Assembly: GCA_963693285.1 (NCBI GenBank)
Contig: OY848917.1
Coordinates: 15,872,192 to 15,936,191, forward strand
From: Xestospongia muta
Taxonomy: Eukaryota; Porifera; Demospongiae; Haplosclerida; Petrosiidae
Length of the DNA stretch: 64,000 bases
Reading direction: 5' to 3'
Below are positions 38,582 through 48,899 of the stretch, in pieces (position 1 is the first letter of the stretch; each line of letters begins with the position of its first letter). The notes beneath the pieces were generated by a model, which saw only the letters and a program-made list of their open reading frames with translations, was not told where the DNA came from and did not search any database. The position numbers and the translations under genes were made by a program.

Positions 38582-40878
38582 CATATATATATATCATATA
38601 GAGAGACATGCATTTTGAAAAGGAGTATTAGTTCCATGTAGCAGATATAGACCTCCTATTAGATTAATATATGAAAATATAGAACCTAACATCTAAAACG
38701 AGCTAGTTTCTTCTTCATAAACAGCTACGCAGTAGGTTTATATGGACCTGATGACAAGCTTTATCAGTTCTAATGGGTCCATAAGCATTTAAACCTTCCA
38801 ACTTGAGAATTTAAAAGACAATTGCTTGACACCCATATGCTATATGTTTGAGCAATAGTGATAGGTTAGTATGAACTCATTATAACTTATATCAGATATA
38901 TCATGTTTTATCGATCAATATGCAATATATAAACCTACCAACTTGGGATTTGTAAAGATATGACTCTCAGGCCTATTGTCCTTGGACAATATCTTTTACA
39001 AATTCCCTTGTTGAGAAGATTATATAATATATATTATTGACCTCTAAACCATGTTATATGTAACACACATGCACACACACACACACACATATAGGAAAAT
39101 ATATATAGGAAAGTATACTTCTTTTGTTAATATAGCTTACTCTGCCATCACTACTTCCACCACTACTCATACTACTTCCAACATGTCTACTTGCACTGCT
39201 ACTCCTATTACTGCCAACATGGCTACTCCTACTACTGCTAGTATGCCTACTCCTACTACAACCAACATGCCTACTTCCACCACTACTCATACTACTGCCA
39301 GCATGCCTATTTTCATCAGTAGTTCTCCTTCTATCTATACAGAGTTATCACATCCATTAGAAGTATCTGATGAATTATTATGTGAGTTATACATAGTGCA
39401 AGTTAATGGTTTATTTTATCATTGATTCATCATATTTTATAATTATTAGGTGAAGAGCCTAAGAAAAAACACCTGATGACATTACTTCATGAAATTAAGT
39501 ACATGTGGAGTACTATTGGTGAACAACTTGCTGTGCGTTATGGTCATATTATGTCTGCTCAATACAATGTGGCATATGATGATACCAGAAAACTCTCAGA
39601 AGCCCTTCAACATTGGATAGATAAGAGAACCTGTGAAGTGTCTTGGAGAATGATCATGACTGTTGTGAAAAAGCCACCTGTAGAACACAAAGTAGTGGTT
39701 GAGAAGATATATCAATTCTTAGCAAGACCTGATATCAGGAATGAATATCTCTCTTCTGGTAAAGTTAGAAAAATTATATTAATGACCTGTGCTGTGTTAC
39801 TCTATAGATCAATTGATAACCATCTTTAATTCTCCACATCAAGTTCAACAAAAGCCTACAATGACAAAAGGTATAACTATATAGCTATAATGTTAAATAA
39901 GGAAATGACTTGTTTGTATGTTTGTTACTGTAGATGCCCCTATCATTACTACTACTTCACCTTCAAAGGAGCCTACTAAGACAATAGAAGGTAAATTTAT
40001 TATCCAAAGTTTAACAAGATGTTAAAAATTTGATACAGGCATTTCAGATGACGAAAAGAATCCTGAAGTCACCTCTAACAATGAAGGTTTGTATATATAT
40101 GTACATAAAAATGTTATTACAGAATCAACCCTTTAGAAACCACTTCCGTAACATCTGAGAAGCTTCATGTGGAAGAAACAGGTTTGTTTCAGTACAAATG
40201 CACCATTTGTAACCTACAAACATTAGTTCCATGTACTTCAAATGTCAATACGAATCCTGAAGTTACCTTTAACAAAGAAGGTTTGTATATATATGTACAT
40301 AAAAATGTTATTACAGAATCAACACTTTAGAAACCACCTCCATAACGTCTGAGAAGCTTAGTGTGGAAGAAATAGGTTTGTTTCAGTACAAATGCATCAT
40401 TAGTAACCTATAAACATTAGTTTCATGCACTTCAGATGACGATATGAATACTGAAGTCATCTCTAACAATGAAGGTTTGTATATGTACGTACATAAAAAT
40501 GTTATTACAGAATCAACACTTTAGAAACCACCTCAGTAACATTAGAGAAGCATAACATGGAAAAAACAGGTTTGTTCGAGTATTTAAAGTACACAGGTAA
40601 TATATATCATAAGCTACACAATTTCCTACTCCATTTCCATTTGTAATCTCCAAGAATTTGGTATCTCATATTAAACATTTTCTCATTTTAATATAACTAG
40701 TGCTATACACACTGATGTCTGATATGAAATTTCTTATAATTCTGATTTTAAGTGCATTATCTGCACGAGTTATATTCTTTTTTACTTATTAGAAAAGGAT
40801 GATAGCTGGTCTATGTTCATGTTTGGAGTCATTGTTGTTGCTCTTTTGGCCTATTTTATATACAAAAAAAGAAAATAG
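37820..40878 (+). CDS. UPA-like-death domain protein with C-terminal membrane anchor
   Basis: Proposed exons: 37820-38032, 38110-38241, 38286-38466, 39136-39381, 39450-39758, 39808-39870, 39934-39990, 40039-40086, 40137-40181, 40227-40280, 40331-40375, 40421-40474, 40525-40569, 40793-40878. They sum to 1,578 nt, in frame, giving 525 residues from ATG 37,820 (MDQVFRPYDNSG) to TAG. Domains: UPA-like region, Thr/Pro-rich spacer, death domain (WSTIGEQLAVRYGH, LSEALQHWIDKR), acidic repeats, and a final helix MFMFGVIVVALLAYFIYKKR. That pattern suggests a tail-anchored protein with the death domain in the cytosol. The ATG lies after the broken ZU5, so the true start is uncertain. Acceptors of the acidic micro-exons are also uncertain (40,421 or 40,436, for example). 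It is a tandem paralogue of the upstream gene, with the vinculin-type tail replaced. Confidence 0.6.
38543..38600. repeat. (GT)n/(AT)n microsatellite
   Basis: A dinucleotide tract in the intron between the UPA-like and spacer exons of the paralogue. The rest of this intron (38,601-39,050) holds imperfect hairpins (TATGGACC with GGTCCATA, 38,738-38,772; GGGATTTGTAAAGATAT with ATATCTTTTACAAATTCCC, 38,944-39,006) but no gene. Confidence 0.85.
39136..39381 (+). CDS. Thr/Ser/Pro/Met-rich spacer exon of the paralogue
   Basis: This 246-nt exon encodes imperfect tandem repeats of the type TATPITANMATPTTASMPT between the UPA-like region and the death domain. The upstream gene has 126 nt here, so it expanded by short internal repeats. 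A mucin-like or flexible spacer is likely. An almost identical exon sits at 52,605-52,850. Confidence 0.75.
39450..39758 (+). CDS. Death-domain exon of the paralogue
   Basis: This 309-nt phase-1 exon has intact frame and the landmarks IGEQLAVRYGH, LSEALQHWIDKRTCEVSW and KIYQFLARP. It is very close to the upstream gene's death-domain exon and to the copy at 52,919. Confidence 0.85.
40039..40569 (+). repeat. Three tandem copies of an acidic two-micro-exon cassette
   Basis: A unit of about 195 bp is repeated three times. Each has a micro-exon ending NPEVTSNNE-like, an intron beginning GTTTGTATAT, a 45-nt micro-exon beginning ETTSVTSEK-like, and an intron beginning GTTTGTTT. Phase 1 throughout allows in-frame gain or loss. 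The second copy has CAA in place of the CAG acceptor used in the third, so it must use another acceptor (CATTAG is in frame). Confidence 0.8.
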
Positions 40879-41101
40879 ATTGTGGACTTTATTTGCACTT
40901 TGATTTTGTTTACTTTTTGACTTTATTCTGATTCAACAAATATTCTTGAAATTACACATATGGACATATGTCAAAGTGAATCCTGTTCTATGTAATGATA
41001 TAGGAAATATATTACAGACATATAAACTATAATAACAATGTACATGATGGACTTGATAGATTTGTCATAGAAAAAGAATTAAAAAGGTAGAATGAGCAAA
41101 T

Positions 41102-41695
41102 CTACTGTGTCAGAAAAAAAGGCATGAATGTACTGACCTCTGGAGGTAATTGATCTCCATCTCCTTTTCCTCCTGTCCTGTTGATCATTTTATACCAAGG
41201 AGACAGTATAAATATATCAAATGTTGACAATAGTACAGTAACTATTCTCCAAAATGTTTTTGTATCCTCTACTTCTTCCTCAGTAAAAGACCCACCATAT
41301 TTCTGCTTACCTAGGTCAATTGGACTTGGTGTTTTGTTATCCCAGTATGTAAATGCACTTCTATTTATAAATGTTTGGTTTTCCAGCATACTTGAGAACT
41401 TGATAGACCATTTTGTGTGTCAGCTAGTCAACCAAGAAAAGGGTAAATAAAAGATAAGAAAACATTTTGAATAGTTGGGACAAGATAGCCATATGAAACC
41501 TACTTCAGGAAATGGCACCCAACAAGATGGCTTTTCAGGATTAGTCAGCATCCCAAAAATAATATTGTCACTAATTTCAATACTGAGGCCAACTCCAATA
41601 TCATAAATAACTAACAGAAAGGCTAGAATGTTGAGTCTTTTTGCCTTTACTTCCCTACAATACTTAGTAAATAACTTTATTGATTTGGCAGACAT
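41102..41695 (-). pseudogene. Truncated POT/SLC15-like transporter remnant
   Basis: Two minus-strand segments match the intact gene at 44,638. The first, 41,695 down to about 41,510, is its N-terminus (LNILAFLLVIYDIGVGLSIE, GMLTNPEKPSCWVPFPE). The second, 41,389 down to about 41,200, is its central loop (NRSAFTYWDNKTPSPIDLG, KYGGSFTEEEVEDTKTFWR). The membrane segments between them and everything after about residue 310 are missing. The reading then runs into unrelated sequence. Confidence 0.8.
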
Positions 41696-41934
41696 TTTGA
41701 CATTTAGTTCATACTACAGCTATAGTGTATTATACTACATTTATATACTTTCATTGTTACCATTGACTGCCTATGAATGCACTGAAAGGTTATAGTAGTG
41801 TAAACAATTAGTTTTGGTCTAAAGAAGCTTGTGTTATTTCTTGCTGTCTATCGTATTATGTTAAAGTGTTTTCAATAATACAGACAAATTATTTACAATT
41901 CAAATTTGATGTTGATCATGAAAATGACATAGTA

Positions 41935-42180
41935 TATGACCTGATTTGCAATAAGAGACCACATCTGTCAAAACATTTGTGACTTGATTTGTGAAGAGGG
42001 ACCACTGTTAATACACCTTTCGTACAGATACAGTTACCATGAATCTATAGCAATTGCATATATAGCAACTGTATGTATACAAAACTGATTATTGAGGTTT
42101 TTAACAGTGGTCCCTTTTCACAAATCAGGTCATAAATGTTTTGCCAGAAGTGGTCCCTTATTGTAAATTAGGTCACATAT
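41935..42180. mobile_element. Long-inverted-repeat element, copy 1
   Basis: The left end (TATGACCTGATTTGCAATAAG) and the reverse complement of the right end (ATATGTGACCTAATTTACAA) pair over roughly 90-100 bp each. That includes GGGACCACTGTTAA with TTAACAGTGGTCCC. The whole could fold into one long hairpin. There is no reading frame. A related copy lies at 44,191-44,434. This is the profile of a MITE-like non-autonomous element. Confidence 0.75.
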
Positions 42181-42487
42181 ATTATGAAAAGGAATGTATG
42201 TTTGAAACACCTAACATAATAGTCTATTGATATATAATTGTATGTAAACATGTTTGTTTATAATTTATTTGTAGCACTAATATAATACTTTATTCCCATA
42301 TGAATGTACTCTCTTGTAGTTAACTCTATGGATGTTGCAGTGTTTGAACTACAACCCATTAGTATTTACTATGTCTGCACTTATTGTTATAGGTTAAAGC
42401 TTATCTATGAATAGTAATCTGAAGCCAGTGAATTTCAATTGATATGGTCAACTTTATGTCATTGAGGCATTCCTACTATATTAAGTC

Positions 42488-43576
42488 ATGTTTGATCTGT
42501 ACTATAAAGAATTGAAATGGAGAAATCTTAATGCTCCTACTAGACTGTTGGTAGTATTTGCCATTGCTCCTGGTCTCACTAGAGAAATTAGTTTCAATAT
42601 AATCTTTGCCGACCCTGAAGAGAGCTCTTGTTAGGCTCCATTTCCTGGTGTCCCTCAACTCTCTATTAGTTGTCTCATGCTTACACTTCAGAATATTTTC
42701 TTGTCATTTGCATATCCTATTCTTGGTTGGTTAGCAGATACAAAGATTGGTGGTGAGATAGCTATTAATTTAAGTCTATGGTCCTGTTGGTTTGGGACTC
42801 TCCTTCAAGTCATCAGTTACTGTATTCAATATGGCACGTGTAGACTACCAGTTAATATAGCTAAATATGGAATATCAGGAGTGGTTTTACTGCTGTTAAT
42901 GTTTGAAGCTGCAAGTTTTATTCCAATATACTTGCCTACGGAATGGATCAATTAGTTAATGGGTCTAGTGCTCAACTTAGAACCTTTGTAATTTGGTTAG
43001 TGTGGGGACATTTTGTAGGTTTTATTACATAGCTTTTGATGAAAAAAGTAATTATGACTCAAATATAATTTTGATCACTGTAAGTGTGACAGTGTTTTTA
43101 ATTTCTTTTGTTATATTTATAAGCATATTTTTTAAATGTAAATTTAAGAATGATGGAATTGAAGATATGGCTACAATTAACATGTCATTTCTTTATTACA
43201 TCATACCATTTTCTTTGATTGGGTTTATAGACATTTTAAATTTCATAGGTAGCTTTGAGTTCATATGTAGTCCAACACCAGCTAATATGAATGGTATGTT
43301 AACAGGAGTATACTGGTTTATACCTGCTTCATACATCAATGTTGGTACCATTATGACAACTATCTTTTTTACAATACCAAACTTAGATGGACCTGGTTGC
43401 TTGACTTGGATGTTTTGGTCATTGCTTGCACAATTTGTTGTTATCTTTATTTGGGGTTGACATACATGTTCACAACTTACTGGTATAAACAAAGACAACG
43501 AGGAGAGAATTACAGACTTTACAAAGTCGTGGAGGAACATTGTGAACAGATGTTAGTTAATCTACATGTGGATTAA
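42488..43576 (+). pseudogene. POT/SLC15-like transporter pseudogene
   Basis: This copy aligns to the intact 561-residue gene downstream. MFS motif A is recognisable (GWLADTKIGG), as are CWFGTLLQVISYCIQYGTC and SGMLSGV-like MNGMLTGVYWF. It carries a TAG in place of TGG at the conserved CWAP (42,632), a one-base frameshift at the FYSN-LAYG segment near 42,920, a large deletion of the central loop and following helices around 43,150, and a further frame break near 43,456. Confidence 0.85.
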
Positions 43577-44190
43577 AAAAGATGATAATATCTTGTCTGG
43601 TTGGTTATTGAGGAACTATAACTACCGATCACAAAATGCTTTACCTTTTAAAGCAACGAACATATAAATAAATTGAAAAAGTATTATATTTCCAATGGCA
43701 ATTACTTAATATAAACTTTCTGTATATACAGACATACACTTACGTTGTGTTGTTTAAACATTATATGAAGACAAAGTCACATGATCATTGTAGATCCAAC
43801 TATGAACACTCAATTATCTACCTCTGTTTATTCACTATTACTGCTTGCTATAACCATGCTAACTATAGTAAGTAAGTAACTATGAAAACAGTACCTAGCA
43901 AAAACATGATTTAACTCATTAATAAAGTTTCACAATGTCATCCCAAAGTAACTAATAACAGAAACTTTAACCAATGTTGAACAGTCAATTGTATTCAATT
44001 ATTCAAATATAATATGTGTATGTATAAAATTATTTTATGTCTTTTGACCTTTGCACTTAATATTCTCCTTAAACCCTCCTAAAGTAAACTACAATGTCAT
44101 GTAATTCTTATATAGCTATTTAACTTTAATATGTATGTTTTAAATTGTACTATTTGCCCATAGGTTATCTGTTAATATAAATGTATATAT
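43577..44190. other. Spacer, nothing recognised
   Basis: AT-rich sequence between the POT pseudogene and the second hairpin element. No coding, repeat or RNA signal was seen. Confidence 0.5.
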
Positions 44191-44434
44191 ATGACCTGAT
44201 TTACAATAAGGGACCACTTGTGTCAAAACATTTGTCACATGATTTGTGAAAAGGAACCACTGTTAAAATACCTCAACAAAAGTTTTATATACATGCAGTT
44301 ACCATGAATAGTTGTATATATATATATATATGTAGCAACTGCATGTATACAAACTCTTTTTTTGAGATATTTAACAGTTGTCCCTTTTCAAAAATGTTTT
44401 GTCAGAAGTGGTCCCTTATTACAAATTAGGTCAC
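44191..44434. mobile_element. Long-inverted-repeat element, copy 2
   Basis: This is the same family as 41,935-42,180. It starts ATGACCTGATTTACAATAAG and ends CTTATTACAAATTAGGTCA. The central region holds an (AT)n tract and GCAGTTACCATGAATAG as in copy 1. It lies about 200 bp upstream of the intact transporter gene. Confidence 0.75.
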
Positions 44435-44637
44435 ACACACACATATATATAGTAAAGTACAGTTATGAAAGAAATGTATGTACATATAGTGAAAGTATAT
44501 TGATGAAGGGATTGATGTAACTGTCAATAATAACTTTCAACTCTCTATACAAATGTTAGTCTTACTTCCCTAACTTAAATGAGTGTTTTTAGTTCAAATA
44601 TGTCATAACTTTTCAAATATCCAGTAGTGTCCGTATT

Positions 44638-46323
44638 ATGGGAGATTTTGAAGCATCTTTGTATTTCAAAGTACAGGCAATTTTTGTGAGATATCATAAA
44701 GGACTGACAGAACGAAATCTGAACCTGCCAGCATGGTTGTTGATATTTTATACTATAGCTGTTAATTTATGCATTGATATTGGCTTCAATATTGCATTTG
44801 CTTTATCTACAAGACCTGAAGAAGGAACGTGCTGGGCTCCTATACCAGAAGAAAACAAAGCAGCTGCATATCAAATCTCTTTTGTTCACAATATAATATT
44901 CTTTATAGCTTATCCAGTAATGGGTTGGTTGGCTGATATAAAAATTGGGCGACAAAAATCTATTAATTTGAGTCTGTTGTTCTGTTGGTTTGGGACGTTT
45001 CTTCAGGTCATCAGTTACTGTATACAATATGGCACTTGTGGATTACCAGTTAATGTTGCTAAGTATGGAATATCAACAGTGGCTTTATTATTACTTGTAG
45101 TGGGAACAGCAGGTTTTTACTCCAATCTGCTAGCTTATGGGCTAGATCAATTGTTTGATGCTTCAAATACTCAATTGCGTGCTTTTGTACATTGGCTAGT
45201 GTGGGGCCTGTTCGTTGGGCTGTTGATTGAATACATGGGTTTGTATAAAGAGACAATTTATAATTCTAAGTTAGTACTAATCACAAGCATTATAACATTT
45301 ACACATATTACAATTGCTCTGTGCTTAAACATTATTTTCAAGGCAAAATTTGAGTCAACAGGAATTCTATCAAGAAACCCTTACAAGATGATTTATCAAG
45401 TACTCAAATATGCTTGGCAACATAAATCTCCAGAGAATAGAAGTGCCTTGACTTACTGGGAGAACAAGATACCTAGTCGAATTAACTTGGGAAAGGAAAA
45501 ATATGGTGGACCTTTCAAAGAAACTGATGTTGAAGATGTCAAGACATTTTGGAGAATAGTTGTCGTTCTTTTGTCAACCTTTGGTTTCTATATACCATGT
45601 TACATTGTAGTGGATGGTGTATTTCCCTATTTGAATGCAATGAAAGGAGCTAAAACAAGTTTAAATGGCTACGGATCAGTTGTTCTGTGGAAAGCACTTG
45701 ACGAACAAATTATAATACTAGTCCCTCTGGTAGAGCTAATTATATTGCCTCTATTTCCTAAAAGTGAATATTTCATTCTTAATCCTTTAAGGGGTTTGAA
45801 AATTGTTTATTTCTTATTACTTACTGGATTAATAGGTATATTAATTCTAGACACTATTGGTCATTATTTAGCTCAAGATTTTGTTTACTGTTATTTCACT
45901 ACTAGCTCATCATACGGGGTTCTACCCATTTCATTTCTATACTATGCCATCCCATTAACACTAACTGGGTTAGCAGATGTTCTGAGTTACATCTTTCTGC
46001 TTGAGTTCATATGTTGTCAATCCTCACTTAACATGAGTGGTATGCTATCTGGAGTTTTGTGGTTCATAAGAGGCTTTTATTTGAATATTGGAGCTCTTCT
46101 AGCCCTTCCATTTTCACTCTGGACTATTAATGGTCCAGACCGGCTCTCTTGTAGTTTTTGGATATTGGTTTTTGAGGTCTTGTTATGTATTGTAGGATTT
46201 CTTGTGTTTTGGTATACATCCCGACATTATAAAAGGCGTATACGAGGAGAGATGTACCTTTATCACGAAGCAATAGAGACACATTTAGATCGTGTCTTGC
46301 AACGAGAGGAAAATCTTTTATGA
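44638..46323 (+). CDS. POT/SLC15-like (PTR family) transporter, intronless
   Basis: An uninterrupted 561-codon frame from ATG to TGA. The protein is polytopic, with about ten to twelve hydrophobic helices and one large hydrophilic loop at about residues 245-300. MFS motif A is visible near residue 98 (GWLADIKIGRQKS). The C-terminal part has LTGLADVLSYIFLLEF followed by MSGMLSGVLWFIRG, the pattern of proton-coupled oligopeptide transporters. The N-terminus and the tail (YHEAIETHLDRVL) are cytosolic in that topology. Transport of small peptides or similar substrates is a family-level guess. The classic POT ExxER motif is not seen in helix 1. Being intronless amid intron-rich genes suggests a retrocopy origin. 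At least three damaged relatives lie in this window. Confidence 0.85.
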   Translation: MGDFEASLYFKVQAIFVRYHKGLTERNLNLPAWLLIFYTIAVNLCIDIGFNIAFALSTRPEEGTCWAPIPEENKAAAYQISFVHNIIFFIAYPVMGWLADIKIGRQKSINLSLLFCWFGTFLQVISYCIQYGTCGLPVNVAKYGISTVALLLLVVGTAGFYSNLLAYGLDQLFDASNTQLRAFVHWLVWGLFVGLLIEYMGLYKETIYNSKLVLITSIITFTHITIALCLNIIFKAKFESTGILSRNPYKMIYQVLKYAWQHKSPENRSALTYWENKIPSRINLGKEKYGGPFKETDVEDVKTFWRIVVVLLSTFGFYIPCYIVVDGVFPYLNAMKGAKTSLNGYGSVVLWKALDEQIIILVPLVELIILPLFPKSEYFILNPLRGLKIVYFLLLTGLIGILILDTIGHYLAQDFVYCYFTTSSSYGVLPISFLYYAIPLTLTGLADVLSYIFLLEFICCQSSLNMSGMLSGVLWFIRGFYLNIGALLALPFSLWTINGPDRLSCSFWILVFEVLLCIVGFLVFWYTSRHYKRRIRGEMYLYHEAIETHLDRVLQREENLL

Positions 46324-46426
46324 CAACATCATTTTATGCATTAAAGGTCATACTATAATATGTGTATTGTGTTCTAATATTAAAGTACATTTGCTAAGTG
46401 TATAACTTTTTAACTAATGTTTTATG

Positions 46427-46432
46427 AATAAA
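46427..46432 (+). promoter_or_regulatory. Candidate poly(A) signal of the transporter
   Basis: An AATAAA lies 104 bp after the stop codon, at the usual distance range for a 3' end. Confidence 0.5.
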
Positions 46433-46513
46433 TTGATCTAAGTTTTCCAATGTTGTACAATCATTAGCTATGATGTTCTGCACATAATGGTAATACTGTA
46501 TGTTCATCTAGTA

Positions 46514-46628
46514 AGGGTGGTTCTTGGTATAACTTGACTATGGTGACATCATCATGAAATGACATATAGTGATGTCATCATCATAGTACCTGTTACATCA
46601 TCATACATGTTACACCAAGAAGCAACCT
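46514..46628. mobile_element. Small terminal-inverted-repeat element, copy 1
   Basis: The left end GGGTGGTTCTTGGTATAAC pairs with the right end GTTACACCAAGAAGCAACC. Internal inverted GATGTCATCATCA motifs are present. CTAGTA flanks both sides as a possible target duplication. The family is shared with 50,168-50,352. Confidence 0.7.
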
Positions 46629-46896
46629 CTAGTAGTATCAAAATAAATTGGTGAGAAGTATTCTTAGTTTTAATTTATGTATTGACTTATAATCACTTCT
46701 AATGTGGTAGTGGACATTGTGTTATGTCCATTTAATACCTTAATCAGTCACATTTTGCTGTTGAAAATTTGTTGATTGATATGTTTTATACTGTTTGACT
46801 TGATATACAAAACTATGTATTAATTCACTATTAACACTAGTACTTGAGGTTAACAAAACTAAAATGTTGTATGATACTAATAAATAGACATAAAAA

Positions 46897-48111
46897 CCTA
46901 ACTTTATCTCTGAAATGTTACAACCTTATGCACATAGGTTGTTAACTTGTCATTTTATGAAACATTGAGAGTTCAATTAATATTAATGTTAATTAAAAGT
47001 AATTAATTAACAGCAAATGTAGTCATTGTCTTTAGATGTCATGTGCTCTGTGCATGGTTACCATCATGAGTTCTGTTAAGACAAGATAGGATGGCAATAG
47101 GTTCAATCACAAATCCTATCACAACAACACAGTACAATTTATAAATGCATATAGATTGTAGTAATGAAACTGTACCTGGCATCAGTAATTACTATCACAA
47201 TAATTAGCATTCTAAAATTTACAATACTTAAAATTTTAGTATAAATATTATTTATTTTGATAGCTAGTTTTTATAGGGTTTATATGTTTAAATATTACAT
47301 GTATTTAATTAATAAAAAAAATTTTAAAACTAAAACTAAACTCAAAATGGTTTACATTATAGTAACTAAAACTATAGCTAAAACTAAAAAATCATCAGAA
47401 TCTACCATAACTAAAACTAAAACTAAAACTAAAATAAAATTACATTTCCTACTAAAACTAATACTAATACTAAAATTTTTTTCATTACCAAAACAACATT
47501 GGATTGTTAACACTTAACCAATTAATTATCAGGGATAAGGGATAACCACAGCATTCATGGAGACTTTGTTACTTTGTTTTCAAAATTGTACAATGGATTT
47601 AGCAACTCATTGGTTTTTAAAGTAGATTCCTCTTGCAATGTAGATGAGCAGCTTTGGTGGTAGATATCTCCACATTCTTCTTCAATTGACAATTCATTAA
47701 TATAATCATATATCGGCTCAGGTGGTAGCTCCTCAAATCTCTTCTTTAATTGATCATCTAGTTCAAAACTTTTTGGACGATCATTATAGGTGTTCAGTTC
47801 TACCTCATATTGTTGATTGATATCTAGTTGTCTATTCAGGAATTTCTTTCGAACTGTCATGACAATGATTAAAATGAAAACCACTAACACTATAATATAA
47901 TGAATAAAAAATAAACAATTTATTTCATAATGTAAACATGTCAAGACAATTAAAATGTCGTGTGTGTGTTGTTTTTAAAAAGATATGTGACTTACATAGA
48001 AGGATGAATACAGTCACAACACCTATCAAGACAGTAGTCTATATGAACATAAATAAGAATTAAATATTTTCAAAAATTTATACAATCTTACCTTGATTAA
48101 TGGACATCAAC
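46897..48111 (-). repeat. Duplicated 3' end of the IgGFc/EGF receptor
   Basis: This block matches 59,511 onward and the receptor exons beyond 60,540. It comprises downstream flank, tail exon, TM exon and the last codons of the IgGFc-binding-like exon. It lacks all EGF exons. A low-complexity (AAACTA)n stretch at about 47,325-47,475 is private to this copy. Confidence 0.8.
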
Positions 48112-48114
48112 ATC
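47555..48114 (-). pseudogene. Truncated receptor copy: TM and tyrosine-containing tail
   Basis: Reading leftwards, the order is: the last residues of the IgGFc-like exon (VGMMLMSINQ, about 48,092-48,115), a TM exon ([14 protein letters not shown], about 47,995-48,040), then the tail exon from about 47,889 to the stop at 47,555. Splice sites are conserved (TATTATAG acceptor, GTAAG donor). The tail keeps [20 protein letters not shown] and [12 protein letters not shown] and is open to its stop. It ends longer than the paralogue (LLNPLYNFENKV). The 5' part is cut off by a fold-back palindrome, so this is most likely a dead fragment. Confidence 0.7.
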
Positions 48115-48161
48115 ATACCAATTAGTAAACCGTATCCACGATACGGTTTACTAATTGGTAT
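48115..48161. repeat. Perfect 22-bp palindrome with 3-bp loop
   Basis: Arms 48,115-48,136 and 48,140-48,161 are exact reverse complements around CAC. The left arm is the end of the IgGFc-like exon as in 63,193-63,214. The right arm is that sequence folded back, so the palindrome marks the breakpoint of the receptor duplication. Confidence 0.9.
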
Positions 48162-48569
48162 AATACACAAAGTAATCTGTGTATTCAGCTGGAGTAATAT
48201 AATCTGTGTAAATTAGAAATAGCAAGTGACCTAGTACTGACTCTTGAAGTATTCCTGAAATGACTGGTAGTTCTATTAAATGAACACCATTGTGATAACA
48301 TATTATACACTACCAGATTAATCGTTACAAATCCATCTCAGTAGAAAAGTTACCAATCCCCATATTTTCTAATTTTAGTAGCAATATTTTATGTGGCACA
48401 CTAAGAAAGCATTTTTTAGTCAAAGAAAGCTGGGAAAATTGAAGATATCTTGTTCAAAATTTATACCAATCATCTCAAATAGAAGTTGAGTTGAGATAGT
48501 TGATGTTTTTGTGAGAAAAACTTATTAATTATTTAAAAAGGAACAAGACTCCTGGAAGTGGCCATGATC
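48162..48569. other. Nothing recognised
   Basis: AT-rich sequence beyond the palindrome, with no coding or repeat signal I can support. Confidence 0.5.
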
Positions 48570-48615
48570 ATAATAATGATGATAATAACAGCAACAACAA
48601 CAACCAACAACAACG

Positions 48616-48650
<35 letters not shown>
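48570..48650. repeat. (CAA)n microsatellite
   Basis: ATGATAATAACAGCAACAAC leads into a pure CAA run. The minus-strand frame with a valine run here is an artefact of it. Confidence 0.9.
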
Positions 48651-48899
48651 AATTATAATCTGATGAGTTAAACATAGGTCAATGAGAACAGAAAATAGAT
48701 AGTATCTTGAGAATATCACCTTACCAAGTACCTTCATATAATAAGAAGAGAATCATTCTGTTCGTTGCCACGCCCATTTGACCCCTAATTGACCCCCATC
48801 TTAAATACTGAAATAGAGAGAATTTCTAGTATGATAGAGTATCGAGACTTACCAAAATTGAAGGTTGCTAGTTGAATAACTAAAATTTTGAATTGCAAA

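Noticed and set aside
39054..39290. Ser/Gly/Arg-rich minus-strand frame
   Set aside because: Antisense of the Thr/Pro-rich spacer exon and an adjacent CA repeat.
41181..41450. Plus-strand 89-codon frame
   Set aside because: Antisense shadow of the minus-strand POT remnant.
44803..45256. Two minus-strand frames within the transporter
   Set aside because: Shadows of the intact 561-codon gene.
47257..47517. Lys/Thr-rich 86-codon frame
   Set aside because: Generated by the AAACTA low-complexity tract.
48525..48737. Valine-run frame
   Set aside because: Reverse reading of the CAA microsatellite.
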